Part shown: positions 5,112-6,011 of the stretch, piece by piece
Numbering within the stretch: position 1 is the first letter of the stretch
Layout of the letters: each line of letters opens with the position of its first letter
DNA from: CAZJQT01 sp964604415
Lineage (GTDB): Bacteria; Patescibacteriota; Saccharimonadia; Saccharimonadales; CAZJQT01
Reading direction: 5' to 3'
Assembly (NCBI GenBank): GCA_964604415.1
Contig: CAZRYT010000029.1
Location: 1-6,011, forward strand
Length of the DNA: 6,011 nt
Notes under the pieces: model-generated
Database searches by the model: none
Seen by the model: only the letters and a program-made list of their open reading frames with translations
What the model was told of the DNA's origin: nothing
Position numbers and translations under genes: made by a program

Positions 5112-5645
5112 ATGAATTTACTACTGCTGAGTGGGGAAAGTATCCGCAATAAAGACTGGATTTACCAGGTCGTGCAGGTGATGAGGCCACTATTCGATAG
5201 CACATTTGTTCACGAGTACAAACATTGGGCGAGCGACCAAACCAACATTGACCTGGAACACGAACTATCTAGCTTGCGCTCAGAGGTAGAAAATCTAGAT
5301 GATTATGCCGTTTTTGCTAAGTCAATAGGCACTGTTCTGACGGCCAAAGCTATAACTCAAGGCTGGCTGAAGCCAAAGAAGTGCTTATTCACTGGAGCTC
5401 CATTGGGCTACATCCAACCAAACTATCCTGAGTACGCCAAAGATTTGATTAATTCAAAAATACCAGCCTTGATTATTCAAAATAGCCACGACCCGGTCGG
5501 TTCATATCAAGAGTTGAAAGCGTACTTTGATACACAAGCACACCCCAATATCGAGATAGTCGAAACAGCCGGCGACACTCACAGCTACGACGATTTAGAT
5601 GACCTGAATAAGCGTGCCCAGAGCTTTCTGTTGTCTGGCAACTAA
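5112..5645 (+). CDS. Small alpha/beta-hydrolase-fold protein
   Basis: Protein of 177 residues with a compact alpha/beta hydrolase fold, presumably cytoplasmic since no signal peptide or membrane segment is visible. It opens with a buried strand (LLLLSGES, 3-10). The nucleophile elbow reads AKSIGT with S71, replacing the first Gly of GxSxG by Ala. IPALIIQNSHDP contains D127, and GDTHSYDD contains H157. S71, D127 and H157 form a complete, correctly ordered triad, so it is probably an active esterase-like or related hydrolase. The KSIG elbow and small size recall the KANL3/TEX30 and dienelactone-hydrolase-like groups; RBBP9/YdeN-type serine hydrolases are an alternative. The substrate is unknown. 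The ATG at 5112 has no ribosome-binding site but lies six bases behind an extended -10 element. The stop overlaps the convergent DUF998 gene by 4 bp. Confidence 0.8.
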   Translation: MNLLLLSGESIRNKDWIYQVVQVMRPLFDSTFVHEYKHWASDQTNIDLEHELSSLRSEVENLDDYAVFAKSIGTVLTAKAITQGWLKPKKCLFTGAPLGYIQPNYPEYAKDLINSKIPALIIQNSHDPVGSYQELKAYFDTQAHPNIEIVETAGDTHSYDDLDDLNKRAQSFLLSGN

Positions 5646-6011
5646 GTTTTGTTGGGCAAATTCCTGAAATGGTTGTGGGTCATGTAGACGCCGAAGATTA
5701 TCAGCCAAAAGGTTTGCGGGTAGGCAACTATGCGCTCTATGCCGCCCTCGCCAAGTCCTAAATAGAAATGGGCGCCAAACAAACCAAAAGCAATCAAAGC
5801 CACCAGTCCAGACAGCACACTGTAATTCCTAAGATAACGCGGAATATCCAAAGATAACCCAAGCACTAATAAGGCAACATTACCAACCAAAAAGGGCAAG
5901 GCGGCACCAAGCTCATGCAAGATGGCGATTGAGTTCTCCGTAAACAAGCCGACTAAAACTGTGCCCAAACCGGCCAAGGCCATGGCGCCAAAACCGACGG
6001 CGCTCTTGGTT
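5642..6011 (-). CDS. DUF998 family membrane protein (N-terminal part beyond the window)
   Basis: The visible 122 C-terminal residues form about four hydrophobic helices (roughly 5-23, 35-54, 63-83 and 93-111). Features typical of DUF998 proteins are ALAGLGTVLVGLFTEN in the first helix, LHELGA before the second, and GGIERIVAYPQTFWLIIFGVYM through the last. Function is unknown for the family; an integral inner-membrane location is clear. An in-frame ATG lies at 5983, but the frame continues without a stop to the window edge (encoding TKSAVGFGA just before it), and DUF998 proteins have further helices upstream, so the true start lies to the right. It converges on the hydrolase gene with a 4-bp overlap of the stop codons. 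Confidence 0.8.
   Translation of the reverse strand, partial: TKSAVGFGAMALAGLGTVLVGLFTENSIAILHELGAALPFLVGNVALLVLGLSLDIPRYLRNYSVLSGLVALIAFGLFGAHFYLGLGEGGIERIVAYPQTFWLIIFGVYMTHNHFRNLPNKT

Noticed and set aside
5630..5660. Small hairpins (GTTG/CAAC and TTTG/CAAA) at the hydrolase-DUF998 junction
   Set aside because: Stems of four base pairs without a T-tract are too weak to call as terminators.
1..6011. TGA reassignment to glycine as in Gracilibacteria
   Set aside because: All genes read full length under the standard code with no internal TGA and end at family-typical C-termini.

Overview
The window looks like chromosome from a small-genome bacterium of the Candidate Phyla Radiation (Patescibacteria), most probably Saccharibacteria. 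This is an inference from gene content (a PcsB-like coiled-coil CHAP hydrolase next to a CtpA-type S41 protease, a DUF998 membrane protein, an orphan LuxR-type HTH protein), from dense packing, and from start codons lying directly behind -10-like hexamers. No rRNA or marker gene is present to prove it. All reading frames run without internal TGA, so the standard code fits. Six of the seven visible stop codons are TAG and one is TAA.

Left block, 1-2853, plus strand. A secreted coiled-coil/CHAP peptidoglycan hydrolase (5' end cut by the window) is followed 20 bp later by a membrane-anchored S41 carboxyl-terminal processing protease, and then by a 167-residue protein built from two LuxR-type HTH units in tandem. 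The first two genes form a plausible cell-wall-division unit of the PcsB/CwlO plus Ctp kind. In other bacteria such genes sit near ftsEX, so ftsX is the obvious guess for the gene left of the window.

Middle block, 2840-4979, minus strand. A large, AT-rich gene encodes a DUF262-DUF1524 (GmrSD/SspE-like) protein, the architecture of modification-dependent anti-phage nucleases. Seven bases after its stop comes a small SnoaL-like (NTF2-fold) gene, whose end overlaps the end of the HTH gene tail to tail by 14 bp. The DUF262 gene differs from its neighbours in base composition, in early arginine codons, and in having a Shine-Dalgarno sequence, which suggests horizontal acquisition.

Right block, 4980-6011. 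A 132-bp AT-rich divergent spacer carries candidate promoters for both directions, two GATATC-centred palindromes and an 8-bp direct repeat. It is followed by a plus-strand alpha/beta hydrolase with a readable Ser-Asp-His triad, and a minus-strand DUF998 membrane protein cut by the right edge; these two overlap tail to tail by 4 bp. No tRNA, rRNA, CRISPR array, insertion sequence or convincing intrinsic terminator was seen. No gene-free stretch exceeds about 135 bases.
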